Shown piece by piece: positions 55,170-64,000 of a stretch of DNA of 64,000 nt (within the stretch, counting starts at the first letter, position 1; the number at the start of each line of letters is the position of its first letter). The stretch is from Phlebiopsis flavidoalba (lineage: Eukaryota; Basidiomycota; Agaricomycetes; Polyporales; Phanerochaetaceae). The stretch lies in contig JAOCPU010000055.1 of NCBI GenBank assembly GCA_035772785.1, positions 124,001 to 188,000 of the forward strand, in the 5' to 3' direction. A program made the translations under genes and the position numbers. A model generated the notes under the pieces. The model did no database searches. It worked only from the letters and a program-made list of their open reading frames with translations, and was not told the origin of the DNA.

Positions 55170-56783
55170 CCACACCAGAGGCAGTAGGATACACTGGTCC
55201 GTACACGCCATATAAGGGGCGAGTCAAGGTCCATGGCAGGGATTTGAGGGTGGCAGCAACGTCTCATATGATATCCTATTGAGGGTTTGTGACTGATGGG
55301 TTGAGATATAAATATCCTGCACCATAGAGCATCAACACCATAATTCCAGAGGGAACATGCTGATGGGAACAGCTTACCACCAACGTAGGTGTCGTGCCGA
55401 GTTGAATCGCAAGACGCGCGATGTTCGCCCGTAACGTAGATGGTATTGCCATAGAGAGCGGTTGTAAACCTGCGGAGTAGCTGGAAAGCCCGTGGCTCAG
55501 CACCCGTGTGCGTAGCGATATTTGGACACTTACATCCATTAGGGTTGACCCATCTGACAGTCACAAGTCCGCTGGAAGGGTTGACGCTGAACTGCATTGA
55601 CGGATGAGTAAATGGTGCCGTGCGGTAAAGTACCACGCGGCTGTGCTTACGATCGTAGTCTGCGCGTATCCGATGGCATAGGTGTCATAGACGTAGGTGG
55701 AGGATGCGCTTCCGGCGGAAGCTGGTGGCATTTAATTAGCACGATGTTTTATGAAGAAACTGGAATGAATTAAGCTCACTATGAGCTCTCGTGTTTTGTA
55801 GCTCTAGGTAGTAGATGTTCCTAGAAGAACAGAGTCATTGTCAAACGCAAAGGTGATGATGACCAAACTACTAACCCTGGGCCGAGGGTAACTTGAGGTC
55901 CGCTCCTGATTGCGACACCCGAAAGGACAAGCGATAACGGCTATAACAAGCTATTATTAAGTGAGGCTAACTTATCTCGGCTGTGGTTATACTTACAGTG
56001 CTTGGGTGGTTCAGTTCAACGACAGAGCCGGGCAGGTCGGGTTCAGTGAAGCTGTAGACCCAACCGTCGCTAGCCGATCCGGTACCGATGGTACTGGACA
56101 GGCCATAGGCACCTATATAGCCAAGGAATTGACCACTGCGTTTCTGCAGTGTAGTCTCAGTGGATCTGGCATAGACTCCGAGGGATCCGGTTTGGCTAAT
56201 TGTCAAGTTCGGATAAGACTACAATTTGTAGCAATTAAGGTTCCACTTACACGGCGCCAGGAGTAGGAAGTCTAAATCATTTCGATTAAGTTATAAACTT
56301 GCAGAAAGCCAAATCCAAGAAGCTTACGTAGGGCTGGCGCTTGAGCTTGCGCTCGAGCTTGCAACTGAGCTGGCAGTAAGCTGAGCTCGAAGACGCGGAG
56401 TCCGAGCTGGAAGCAGAGCTTGAGGCGGAGGAGCTTGATGCGGCCGACGAAGGAGGAGGGGTCGGGATGGAAGAGCTGGCCGCACTAGAAGGGAGTGGGG
56501 GGTCGGGATAGAAGAGTCGGAGGAAGAGGTAGGCAAGTTCGACGGAGCGCCGTCGCGAGCTACTTCTGCATATCGTCCTGAGTCGCGAAAAGATGTTGAA
56601 ATTCGGGTCTACGCACGGTAGTGAGGGTTGTAGAGCCTCTTGGGAGGAGCGGGGCGCGAGGCCACGAGCCAACCTCTGCGCATTGCTTCCGTGGACGTCT
56701 ACAGCGTAAGCATCGGCAAACTGAAGGAGTGACAGTGCAACCAGAGCAAAAGAGAGGGCTCTGTGCACGGCGAGAACATAGCA
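55170..56783 (-). CDS. Predicted secreted protein of unknown family
   Basis: A TATA box at 56841-56848 precedes an ATG at 56783. One frame over is a clear signal-peptide stretch (ALSFALVALSLLQFADA), cleavage likely before YAVDV. Next is a Ser/Pro linker (56330-56520) and a folded region: LTISQTGSLGVYARSTETTL, GQFLGYIGAYGLSSTIGTGS, GWVYSFTEPDLPGSVVELNH, ASSTYVYDTYAIGYAQTTI and MQFSVNPSSGLVTVRWVNPN, split by several introns. The alternating hydrophobic pattern suggests a beta-rich extracellular domain. I do not recognise the family, and the 3' end is uncertain. No transmembrane segment other than the signal is visible. Confidence 0.5.
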
Positions 56784-56840
56784 ACGGGCAGAGAAAAAGA
56801 CGACGAAGCTGGAGATGCGCGCACGGTAACGGGCTGGGGG

Positions 56841-56848
56841 GTTATATA
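56841..56848 (-). promoter_or_regulatory. TATA box of secreted-protein gene
   Basis: TATATAAC on the minus strand lies about 58 bp upstream of the ATG at 56783, a normal spacing for a fungal core promoter. Confidence 0.5.
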
Positions 56849-57520
56849 GCGCACACCACGTTTTATACGTCCGACGCACCACGATGGTGCCTTGTCTTTG
56901 CGCTCGGTGCCTGACGGGTTTTCAAACCACCGGTTCTAGTCTCGCTCGTTTTAGCCTGACCCCGTCGATCTCTGCCTAAGCTCAAGCTCAGGCTATCTGT
57001 TGATGAGGGCCACAATGAGTCGATGAGATGAGACATGAAGTACTCAGCAACATTGAGACTACTCTCTTGCATTCGTTTTAAGCAGGAACGAGCGCGTCGG
57101 GAGCTGGCTGCTTTGATGGAGGGAGGCGCTCCGGACTTTAATTTAGCTTACGTAACGTAACGTAGTTGGAGCGCGACCTCACAATAACACATAAGGACTG
57201 TGACAGCCCAAGCAATACAAGCATAATTGATACCACGCAACGAAGGATTCAAGGGATTTTTGGTTTAAGTCAGGGAATTAAATTGAGGAATACACTGCAC
57301 AAGAGAGACAACAGACAGATAGACGGGAATATAAGTCCTTGGCAGGTTTCGGAAAAAAGAGACAAGAAACAAGGCAAAGTGAGTTGAAAGATTACGGAAG
57401 AGAGACAAGAAACGGATAGACAAGAATATATATTAGATTACAGCAGAGAGACAAGGGAAAAAACAGTTCCTAACACGGCGTACGCGAGAACAAATGATCA
57501 ACACGAAAGACAGAGTGGTC

Positions 57521-58240
57521 CTAGTTGTGGTTGCCCAGCTTCCTCTTGCGCGGCGACGGAACATCTTGAGCATCATCTTCGTTTTCGTCACGAGATCGTT
57601 TCTTGCGGGGACTGGCCTCGGACACGGACACCGGTGCGCCAGAGGTGGCCGACGAGGACGATGGTTTTTTTCATCGGAGACGCAGAAGATGCGGCGGACA
57701 GAGGTTTCATAGAAGACGGCGAGCCAGAAACCAGAGCGTGTGTGGTGGGACAGGGATTTCCTAGTAAGACGACGGACTAGCGACCTGAGTGGGTGTGGCG
57801 GACGAGAGTTCTCTAGAAGACGATGGGCCAGCGACCGGAGCGTGCGTGGTAGACAAGGGTTTCTCAGAAGAAGACGGATCGGCAACCGGAGTGGGTGTGG
57901 CGGACGAGAGTCCCCTGGAAGACGATAGGCCAGCAATCGGAGCGTTTGTCGGGTCGTACACAGGAGCGGCCATGGGCGTGGTCGTGGGTCGGATTCGGTC
58001 GGTTAGGTCCATTGATCTCCTCAAAGCGCTCTGGCGGAGCATGCGTGTGCACAGTCCGGAGATGCCGTATGAACGTTGTTGTCGACTATCCTGCTGATAT
58101 GTGCGCGTACAGTACTTGCACCTTGCTCGCTCCGGCACCAGTGTTCACCGGTAGTGGCGCCACGTAATTCTTTGATCGGGGTTCTGCCTGAGGCTTGGAT
58201 ATCGGCAGCACTGTGGCGAGTGGCAGGGGAGGCTTGCGTC
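57521..58240 (-). CDS. BED-finger-like protein with 17-residue repeats and basic C-terminus
   Basis: The upstream end reads ITWRHYR, then LVPERARCKYCTRTYQQDSR and YGISGLCTRMLR (58180-58040), a W-x-H-Y ... C-x2-C ... G-x-S-x-L pattern like the start of a BED-type zinc finger; the final His is not clear. Then come five imperfect 17-residue Pro/Ser/Ala units alternating between an AP(V/I)AGxSSSRxLSSATPT form and a PVADPSSSEKPLSTTH form. The protein ends SVSEASPRKKRSRDENEDDA and PSPRKRKLGNHN with the stop at 57521-57523, giving two nuclear-localisation-like basic clusters. The frame breaks near 57740-57790. The start codon is not identified. A nuclear DNA-binding or transposase-derived protein is inferred; no catalytic domain is present. 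Confidence 0.4.
57723..57945 (-). repeat. Alternating 49-54 bp coding minisatellite
   Basis: Repeat starts fall at about 57723, 57777, 57826, 57879 and 57929. Two sub-types alternate (one with GTGGGTGTGGCGGACGAGAG, one with GCGTGNGTGGTNGACA), giving a higher-order unit of about 102 bp or 34 codons. The periodicity in multiples of three shows it evolved as coding sequence. Confidence 0.6.
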
Positions 58241-58479
58241 CGAAAATGCGTACTTCGGATGTTTATACCCGCAGATGAAACCTCGCACTCATCCTGGTTT
58301 TGCCTCCACATGTGCAGTCGTCGATGTCGCACACAAGTCCCTGTCGTGCTCGTCGGGCTGTAACAAAGGGCTATGAGGTGAACGCCAGGGAGGTGTAGTC
58401 CCGCAAGAGAGAACATACAGAGTAAGCTGTGGTGTGTAGTAATACCGGGAAATATGCTTCCTAACCTTCTTGCTACTCA

Positions 58480-59192
58480 GGGGGTAAAAATAATGAAATA
58501 GAAAGAAAAGGGCATTCCTCTTTGTGCTGCTTCGGCTGGACCACCGTCGTAGGATGGATCGAGTTCTCTTTATCGCCTTCCAAGCCAAACTGGCAGACAG
58601 CGGAACAGTGGGAGCGGTCTGACGGTAGAATGCATCGAAGGCAGCCAGATCCTGGGCATACGTGGCCTGGGAGACAATGTCGGTTCACTGATTCCTCACA
58701 AGGCAGGAGCTTCCCAGCCGGCAGTCGCCAATGTCGCTGGAGCCAGCCGAGCATCCAGTCTTCCACAGGTGCCGGCGGAATACGGGACTCGAGTAGCTAG
58801 GGGCGGCAAAATACCCGTACAGACTTGACAAGTTGTCAGTAATATGGCGCGTACTACAGAGTATCTTCATACTCACTCGGTCGTGGTTCCCGAAGGCCCC
58901 GTAATCCATCAGTAATCCTTCCATTTAGGACGTTGCGTCCATGAAAATGTTATACTTGGGATCATCATATAAAGACCCATCGATTTCGAAGCCGTCAGTA
59001 TGGTATTGGTTCTGCACAACCTGAAGCGGGAGACAAGTCGAGCGTGTAGATTGTCGACATGCTGTCGGCAAAAGGGGCGATAGCAACCAGGAAGATAGCG
59101 AAAAGGCGCGACAGAAGGCAAGAGTGGCGGAGGAAGTGGACGGTAGAGGAACGATGTCGGCTATGAGAGGAGGAGAAGAAGGCACACACCAT
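58480..59192 (-). CDS. Possible small secreted protein of unknown family
   Basis: A near-perfect TATAAATA box at 59204-59211 stands just upstream. The first segment has a signal-like stretch (RLFAIFLVAIAPFADS) near 59100, then, one frame over, YHTDGFEIDGSLYDDPKYNI. After a probable intron the frames give SLYGYFAAPSYSSPVF and WKTGCSAGSSDIGDCRLGSS near 58700-58820, with clustered Cys typical of extracellular proteins. The end is not defined. I cannot name a family. The promoter, signal-like start and Cys content are what support a secreted product. The distance from TATA to ATG is short, so the true start may lie further in. Confidence 0.35.
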
Positions 59193-59203
59193 AATCGCGA
59201 GGG

Positions 59204-59211
59204 TATTTATA
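59204..59211 (-). promoter_or_regulatory. TATA box (TATAAATA) of secreted-type gene
   Basis: TATAAATA on the minus strand, a consensus TATA element, heads the gene ending near 58480. Confidence 0.5.
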
Positions 59212-59239
59212 CTTGCGCCTACCCCAACGGGCACCCCTA

Positions 59240-61230
59240 GAAAACACGCTGCGTGGGCCGCTGCTCGGCACTCGCGTTGAAAGAGATTTCAAGCGCGTCG
59301 GCACGGGACTATCGCACTTTACGACTTTACATGCATGCGCGCTCGTACTACCGAAAATGCACAGTGGATGTGCTTGCACGGGATAACAAACCGCTGGGGC
59401 CACCCCCGGACACTCACAATGGCCATTAGGGCGTGGAGGATGATCCACGACGGTGATCCTGACCAGGGATGCCACTCCGCTTTTGTCCGAATAGCGTTTT
59501 CAGTTATAACATCGAAATTGGGACTCGACGCCGTCGTCAATGGACGGTTGGAGAAGGTGGCATAGCCTCGTGCTAAGTCGTTCGGCAATTCTTTCATTGT
59601 CCAGTTACATTGAGGGAGTACAGCTTCACTTCAATAGTAATTCTTGGAAGTGATGCGGCGATCGACGGCTCGGGATGGAATCTCGATGTGTCCTATCAAG
59701 CAAGTCTTCAGTGTACCTGGTTCAGAGCCATATACTAGAAATATAGCAGATGTTGCACTTCAGCATGTGTCTAAGCCAAAGAATGAGTAGCGAAGGATAT
59801 CAACCAGTGCGAGGCGTGGAAAATGGGTGGGGGGGGAGGGCGTACAATTATGTTTCAACCGATAATATTATCTATGTACTTGTTCTTCTAAGTAGCGGGG
59901 GTCATATCCACCAGCTTACATTCACTGCTCTATGCTCTGAAAAGATAAGTTTGGACGGTTGTTGGGCGAGATAGCATCCTTGAGGCAGTAGCCTTACACC
60001 GAGCCACTGGGAGTCAGGTGATAAATCTCGAATGTAACGCAAAGCACTTGAACTTGTCACTAAACTAACTTAATGAAATGAATGTCAGTAAAGGAAGGTC
60101 TTAAAAGTAGTGATAATCTCGATGGAGATCCGAAAAGCGCAAGGGTGTGGACTTGCTGCTAACTTTTCGCCGAGTACTATAACTCTTAGTCTGGCAACGA
60201 CCTACCTAATGAATAAAGTCAGTGACCCGTTGCACGTGCCCTTGCAATTGACTTAGATTTCTTTTATGAGGGGATGCCGTGACATATAGACGGAAAGTGG
60301 CGTTTGTGGTCGTTTGTGACGACGCGTCCAGAACAGAGAAAGCCCGTTGGCCCAATCACGCACATCCGGCTGCTCGGCATTGTAGAGCCGCTGAGGCCCA
60401 AGTTGAGCCGCGATTGATGTGTCAAGCAAGATTAGGCGCCCGGACAAACGTCGTACATTAATATCGGGTGTCGATTCAAACGTCCACATAACGGACAAAC
60501 TACAGCGATCGCCACTCGGTTGCGTATCCGGGAGTTGCACAGCACATCAGGTTGCTTAATGTCCTACATCTCACAGTATGTTGGGGGCGTGGGCCACTAA
60601 TGCCATCAATTGTTCCACAAAATGAATGCATGATCTGACACTCAATGTCAGCAAAGTCTGGTTAACGAAGACATCATGTATTGTGGGAAGCTAGAGAGTT
60701 TCCATCAAATGCATGTTTTTTGCGCCAGTCCATTGATAAGCCTAGATCACACAATTGTACAGCACGTCGCTCTCTGATCTTCATAAACCGGGGAAGAGCT
60801 TGGAGCCCTCGGGTTCTATTCACAACAGAAATGAAGCGGTAGGTGACTTTCAAAGTCTTCAATAAGCTGAGCATCCAATTCCCATGATGCAGCCGTGTAA
60901 TAGGCATACGTATTAATGCTGAACACCAAGGACCGTGACCTTCGACTCAGTATTCAGCAATTGACCGACTTTTACTTCGGGATATATTTAATTCGCTCAG
61001 GCTCACTCTCATCTAGTTCTCTGGTGATTGTGATTTGGAATATTCCTAGATATGGGCGAGAAAATGTTTGAAGGCTGGCACACTACAAATTACCAGTCGA
61101 GGAGACGTGATAAAAACTCGAAGCAAGTCGCGGTGCGCGCCAGAACTCTCTAGAGATCAATTCACGTGGGCGTTTAGACGCTCCTGCTGCTTTGGCGATG
61201 GCGATGTGATAACATGAAAAACTACAAACC
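59240..61230. other. Intergenic, no gene supported
   Basis: The three longest minus-strand frames (59319-59597, 60253-60540, 60674-60907) show no domain. A run of ten G in a G-rich patch lies at about 59827-59838. I see nothing else. Confidence 0.35.
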
Positions 61231-61272
61231 TTTCTCTTTCTCTCGACCACCATCCATCCTCTCTCTCAAAAA
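61222..61272 (+). promoter_or_regulatory. Pyrimidine-rich leader of eEF1B-gamma gene
   Basis: A CT-rich tract (CTTTCTCTTTCTCTCGACCA and CATCCTCTCTCTC) ends in a short A-run right before the ATG at 61273. Such CT-rich stretches around the transcription start are common in strongly expressed fungal translation genes. Confidence 0.5.
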
Positions 61273-62892
61273 ATGTCCTCCATTGGCACACTCTACACCG
61301 TTTTCAGCAGCAGGCCCAGGGCAAGCGCGTGAGTTGTCATCGTTAAGGCTCTCAAACGACCTCCCAACTCAACTCTGTGGTTAAGATTCGCGCTGCTGCT
61401 GCCCTTCGCCGGCTTGAAGGTCGACCTGCCTGCCTCGTACGTCTACACTTCGAGGACAACAAGAAGCCTGAGTTCTTGTCCAAGTTCCCCCACGGCAAAA
61501 TTCCCGCCCTTGATGGTGCGGACGGCTTCAAGCTCTTCGAGACCTCGGCCGTTGCACGCTACGGTGAGTTAATGTCTTCTATATACTGGAAGAGCATCCT
61601 TTCGCGCGAAAGATGAAAAGATCATCACAATCAGTTATCCCTGTCTTAACATCCATGTCGAGACTTTAACCAGATTCTGACTCGCTTTCTCTCTAATCGA
61701 TCTCGGGCTTTTTACTAATCCGTGTACCTCGTAGTTGCCAACCTTGCCCCCAACTCCAACCTCATTCCTTCCGACCTCAAGGAGGCTGCCCTTGTCGACC
61801 AATGGATCTCCGTTGCCGATTCCGAGATCTTTGCTCCCTCAGCATTGTTTTCCAGCTCTGCAAAAACATCCTCCCCTACAACAAGGCCCTCCACACCACT
61901 TTCGTTGAGCGCGGCATTCGTGGCCTGAAGACCGTTGAGACTCACCTTGCTACCCGCACATACCTCGTCACTGAGCGTATCACCCTTGCCGACATCTCCC
62001 TCGCGTCTGTCATCTACCGCGCAGCGTCGACCATCCTCGATGCTGAGCTCCGCCCACAATTCCCCAACGTTATCCGTCACGCCGAGACCATTGTCAACCA
62101 CCCATTGATGAAGGAGGCGTTTCGGCCCCCTCGAGTTCGTCGAGAAGGCCCTCCAGTTCGTTCCCCCTGTCAAGGAGAAGAAGGAGACCAAGCCTGCTGC
62201 CGCTCCCCAGCTAAGGCTGAGAAGAAGCCCAAGGTCGTAGTTGGTGGAGGGAGGATGACGACGTTGACCTCGTTCCCGAGGAGCCCAAGGCGAAGAACCC
62301 TCTCGACTCCCTCCCCAAGTCTACCTTCAACCTCGAGGACTGGAAGCGTGCGTACTCCAACAAGGAGACCGCGGCCCTGGTGGCTCCCTCGAGTGGTTCT
62401 ACGAGACGAATGCAGTGAGTTTGAAATGTAAATTCCGCAAGGGTAGCGCTAATTTCTTTCTCCAGTTTTCGACAAGGAGGGCTTCTCCGTCTGGCGCGTT
62501 GACTTCAAGTACAACACCGAGCTCACCCAGACGTTCATGAGCTCTAACCAGATCGGTGGCTTCTTCAACCGTCTCGAGGCTGTGTCGCGCAAGTACCTCT
62601 TCGGCTCAGTGGGCGTACTCGGCCAGACCAACGACTCTGATCAATCTCTGGTGTCCTCACCTCCTCCGCGGCCAGGAGGCGAAGCCCGTCGTCGAGGTTG
62701 CCCCCGACTTCGAGTCGTACGAGTACAAGAAGCTCGACCTCGACAACGCCGATGATAAGGACGTTCTTCGAGGCTGCCAACGCCTGGTGATCTCGAGATC
62801 GATCGGCAAGAAGTGGGTCGATGGCAAGAACGTGCGTGTCTCTGTCCCTATCTTTTGCCCTTACTCATATCTTTGTCAAATAGTTCAAGTAA
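61273..62892 (+). CDS. TEF3/CAM1-like: Translation elongation factor 1B gamma subunit
   Basis: This subunit of the eEF1B exchange complex anchors the nucleotide-exchange subunit that recharges eEF1A. It starts MSSIGTLYTV at 61273, with a first intron near 61330-61385. The GST-like N-domain reads LHFEDNKKPEFLSKFPHGKI then PALDGADGFKLFETSAVARY, and the GST C-domain VANLAPNSNLIPSDLKEAAL, ALVDQWISVADSEI, RTYLVTERITLADISLASV. A Lys/Pro linker (62150-62260) leads to the conserved C-domain: FDKEGFSVWRVDFKYNTELT, FMSSNQIGGFFNRLEAVSRK, YLFGSVGVLGQTND, EVAPDFESYEYKKLDLDNAD and WVDGKN-FK. The last intron (62832-62883) splits off only FK before TAA at 62890-62892. Note that F-M-S-S-N-Q-I-G-G is the family signature. 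One-base breaks remain. Confidence 0.93.
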
Positions 62893-63114
62893 ACGTTGGC
62901 TCCTGCATTCACGTCGTGTTCATGATGAAGAGATGTATCCATTGCTGTGCTGTTGTCTCCTTAGATCCTCTTGGTGTCTTGTCTGTACTTTGTGTAGCAA
63001 ATTGTTCAAAATTCAAAAAGAACTGGAAGATGTACATTTTTGTGTGCCTGGGAGACTACACGATAACGATCAAGGTCAATGGGTTTATGGAGTGTCCATG
63101 GGACACCGACGCTG

Positions 63115-64000
63115 TCAATTCGGTGAGAGAAACCAGCAGTATACTACGATGGTGTCCACTAATTGTCTAGCGACAAGCAGAAAAGAGCTGTCGAAAAGAG
63201 AGCCGAAGACCTGATTACTCGGGTAATGTAGAGAAGAGATTTGACGAACATGAGGATCACCGATGTCTTGGCTTGTGTGTCTGGTCTTGACGCGGAGGTG
63301 GAGGGAAGGACGTCCCGTAGTTGTATCAGCGGTCGTGAGAAGGTATATACTTACCCTGGACGAACCCCAGTTTTCGGTTTGTCAAACTATGCTTTGGAGA
63401 GAGAAAGGAGTATTTACCATCAACTGTGCGAGTATTAGAAGCATCAGCGACGCTCCAAGTTTTCGACTCTGTCACACGTAAAGAGCCTAGCACAAGAATT
63501 AACAACGTATTCATATCCGTGCCCAGTTGGACTCACTCGAGCTGCCCCCTCATGAAGGGACGAGTCGTATGCTACTCAGAATTATCGAACTGATATTCCG
63601 ACCAAGCCCTAGGCTGATCTGCCGCGCACGCGATGTACCGCGACCGCCCTCCGCGTTCGACGTGCACGACGGGAATGAGCGACAGAAGATATGCGAGACA
63701 GACGGTGATGACGTCCGTCCGGCTTGCTGCTTGGTCTTCGGGAGACTCGGAAGGAGATCTTGACCTCGAGGGGAAAAATGAGGTTGATCAAGGCCTATAA
63801 TGAGATGTCAGAAGGCTGTAAGAGGTAACCGGATAAATGTTAGACCAACCAAGGGCGATGCGTGATGCGGTGAGGCAGTAGATTGCAAAGAGGAAGCCGC
63901 CCCAGTTGATGAGTCGCCCGGAAAAGGTTTGGAGTATTCTGCTTCACGCTTTTGTTCTTGGAGTGCGTCCAGGTTACGAGCCATTTGGTATTGGAGGGCT
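63115..64000 (-). CDS. Golgi pH regulator / GPHR-type anion channel, 3' part
   Basis: GPHR proteins are multi-pass Golgi/ER membrane channels that set luminal pH. The gene enters from the right edge. Readable pieces in order are LQYQMARNLDALQEQKREAE (coiled linker before the conserved domain), FSGRLINWGGFLFAIYCLTR, ALINLIFP, DVITVCLAYLLSLIPVVHVE (transmembrane), MNTLLILVLGSLRV (transmembrane), GASLMLLILAQLM (transmembrane), TSFPPP, SSNLFSTLPE and QVFGSLFDSSFLLVA near 63175. These match the second half of the fungal GPHR/ABA-receptor-like family. The stop is probably 63115-63117, giving a 220 bp convergent gap to eEF1B-gamma. The 5' half is outside the window. Introns and one-base shifts are present. 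Confidence 0.72.

Noticed and set aside
57723..57945. Regularly spaced repeats that might suggest a CRISPR-like array
   Set aside because: The units are contiguous and imperfect, with codon periodicity and no unique spacers. They are a coding minisatellite in a eukaryotic gene.

Overview
The window looks like nuclear DNA of a filamentous basidiomycete, probably an Agaricomycete. The reasons are genes broken by many 45-65 bp GT-AG introns, spliceosomal rather than operonic layout, moderately GC-rich coding DNA, and proteins whose fungal forms I recognise (Msb1/Mug8, Kin4-like kinase, Mrd1, Coq8, Ade13, fungal P450s). No species can be named from sequence alone. Almost every recognisable gene, including essential housekeeping genes, changes reading frame by one base at several places. 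This is best explained by uncorrected single-base indels in a long-read assembly rather than mass pseudogenisation. Exon and stop coordinates are therefore approximate, and gene spans were assembled by following conserved protein sequence from frame to frame.

Layout. 0-9.4 kb: unresolved low-complexity sequence, the 3' part of a Ser/Thr-rich GPI-type wall protein, two tandem small cupin genes (5.09-6.75 kb, +) and a cytochrome P450 (7.18-9.39 kb, -). 12.1-19.6 kb: flavohemoglobin (-) and glycogen phosphorylase (+). 20.9-29.6 kb: an Msb1/Mug8 cell-polarity protein (+), prefoldin subunit 3 (-) and the rRNA-processing factor Mrd1 (+), the last two sharing a 326 bp divergent promoter. 31.5-33.8 kb: a second P450 (-). 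34-40.9 kb: gene-poor accessory DNA holding a tentative Rho-type GTPase, an AT-rich island, a poly-A tract and a foldback element built from GGTAAAAGT motifs. 40.9-47.4 kb: a Kin4-like protein kinase (+) and adenylosuccinate lyase (-). 47.8-54.7 kb, all minus: a tentative ricin-B-like lectin, Coq8 and a short-chain dehydrogenase. 55-59.2 kb, all minus: two TATA-driven small secreted-type genes around a protein with a BED-finger-like start and 17-residue repeats. 61.3-64 kb: eEF1B-gamma (+) and the 3' part of a Golgi pH regulator/GPHR gene (-) running off the right edge.

The genes do not form one pathway. The conserved genes serve translation, ribosome biogenesis, chaperoning, purine and glycogen metabolism, ubiquinone synthesis and polarity. 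They are separated by accessory islands (P450s, cupins, secreted proteins, repeats) typical of fungal environmental-response gene content. I see no CRISPR array, rRNA gene, intact tRNA gene or autonomous transposon.
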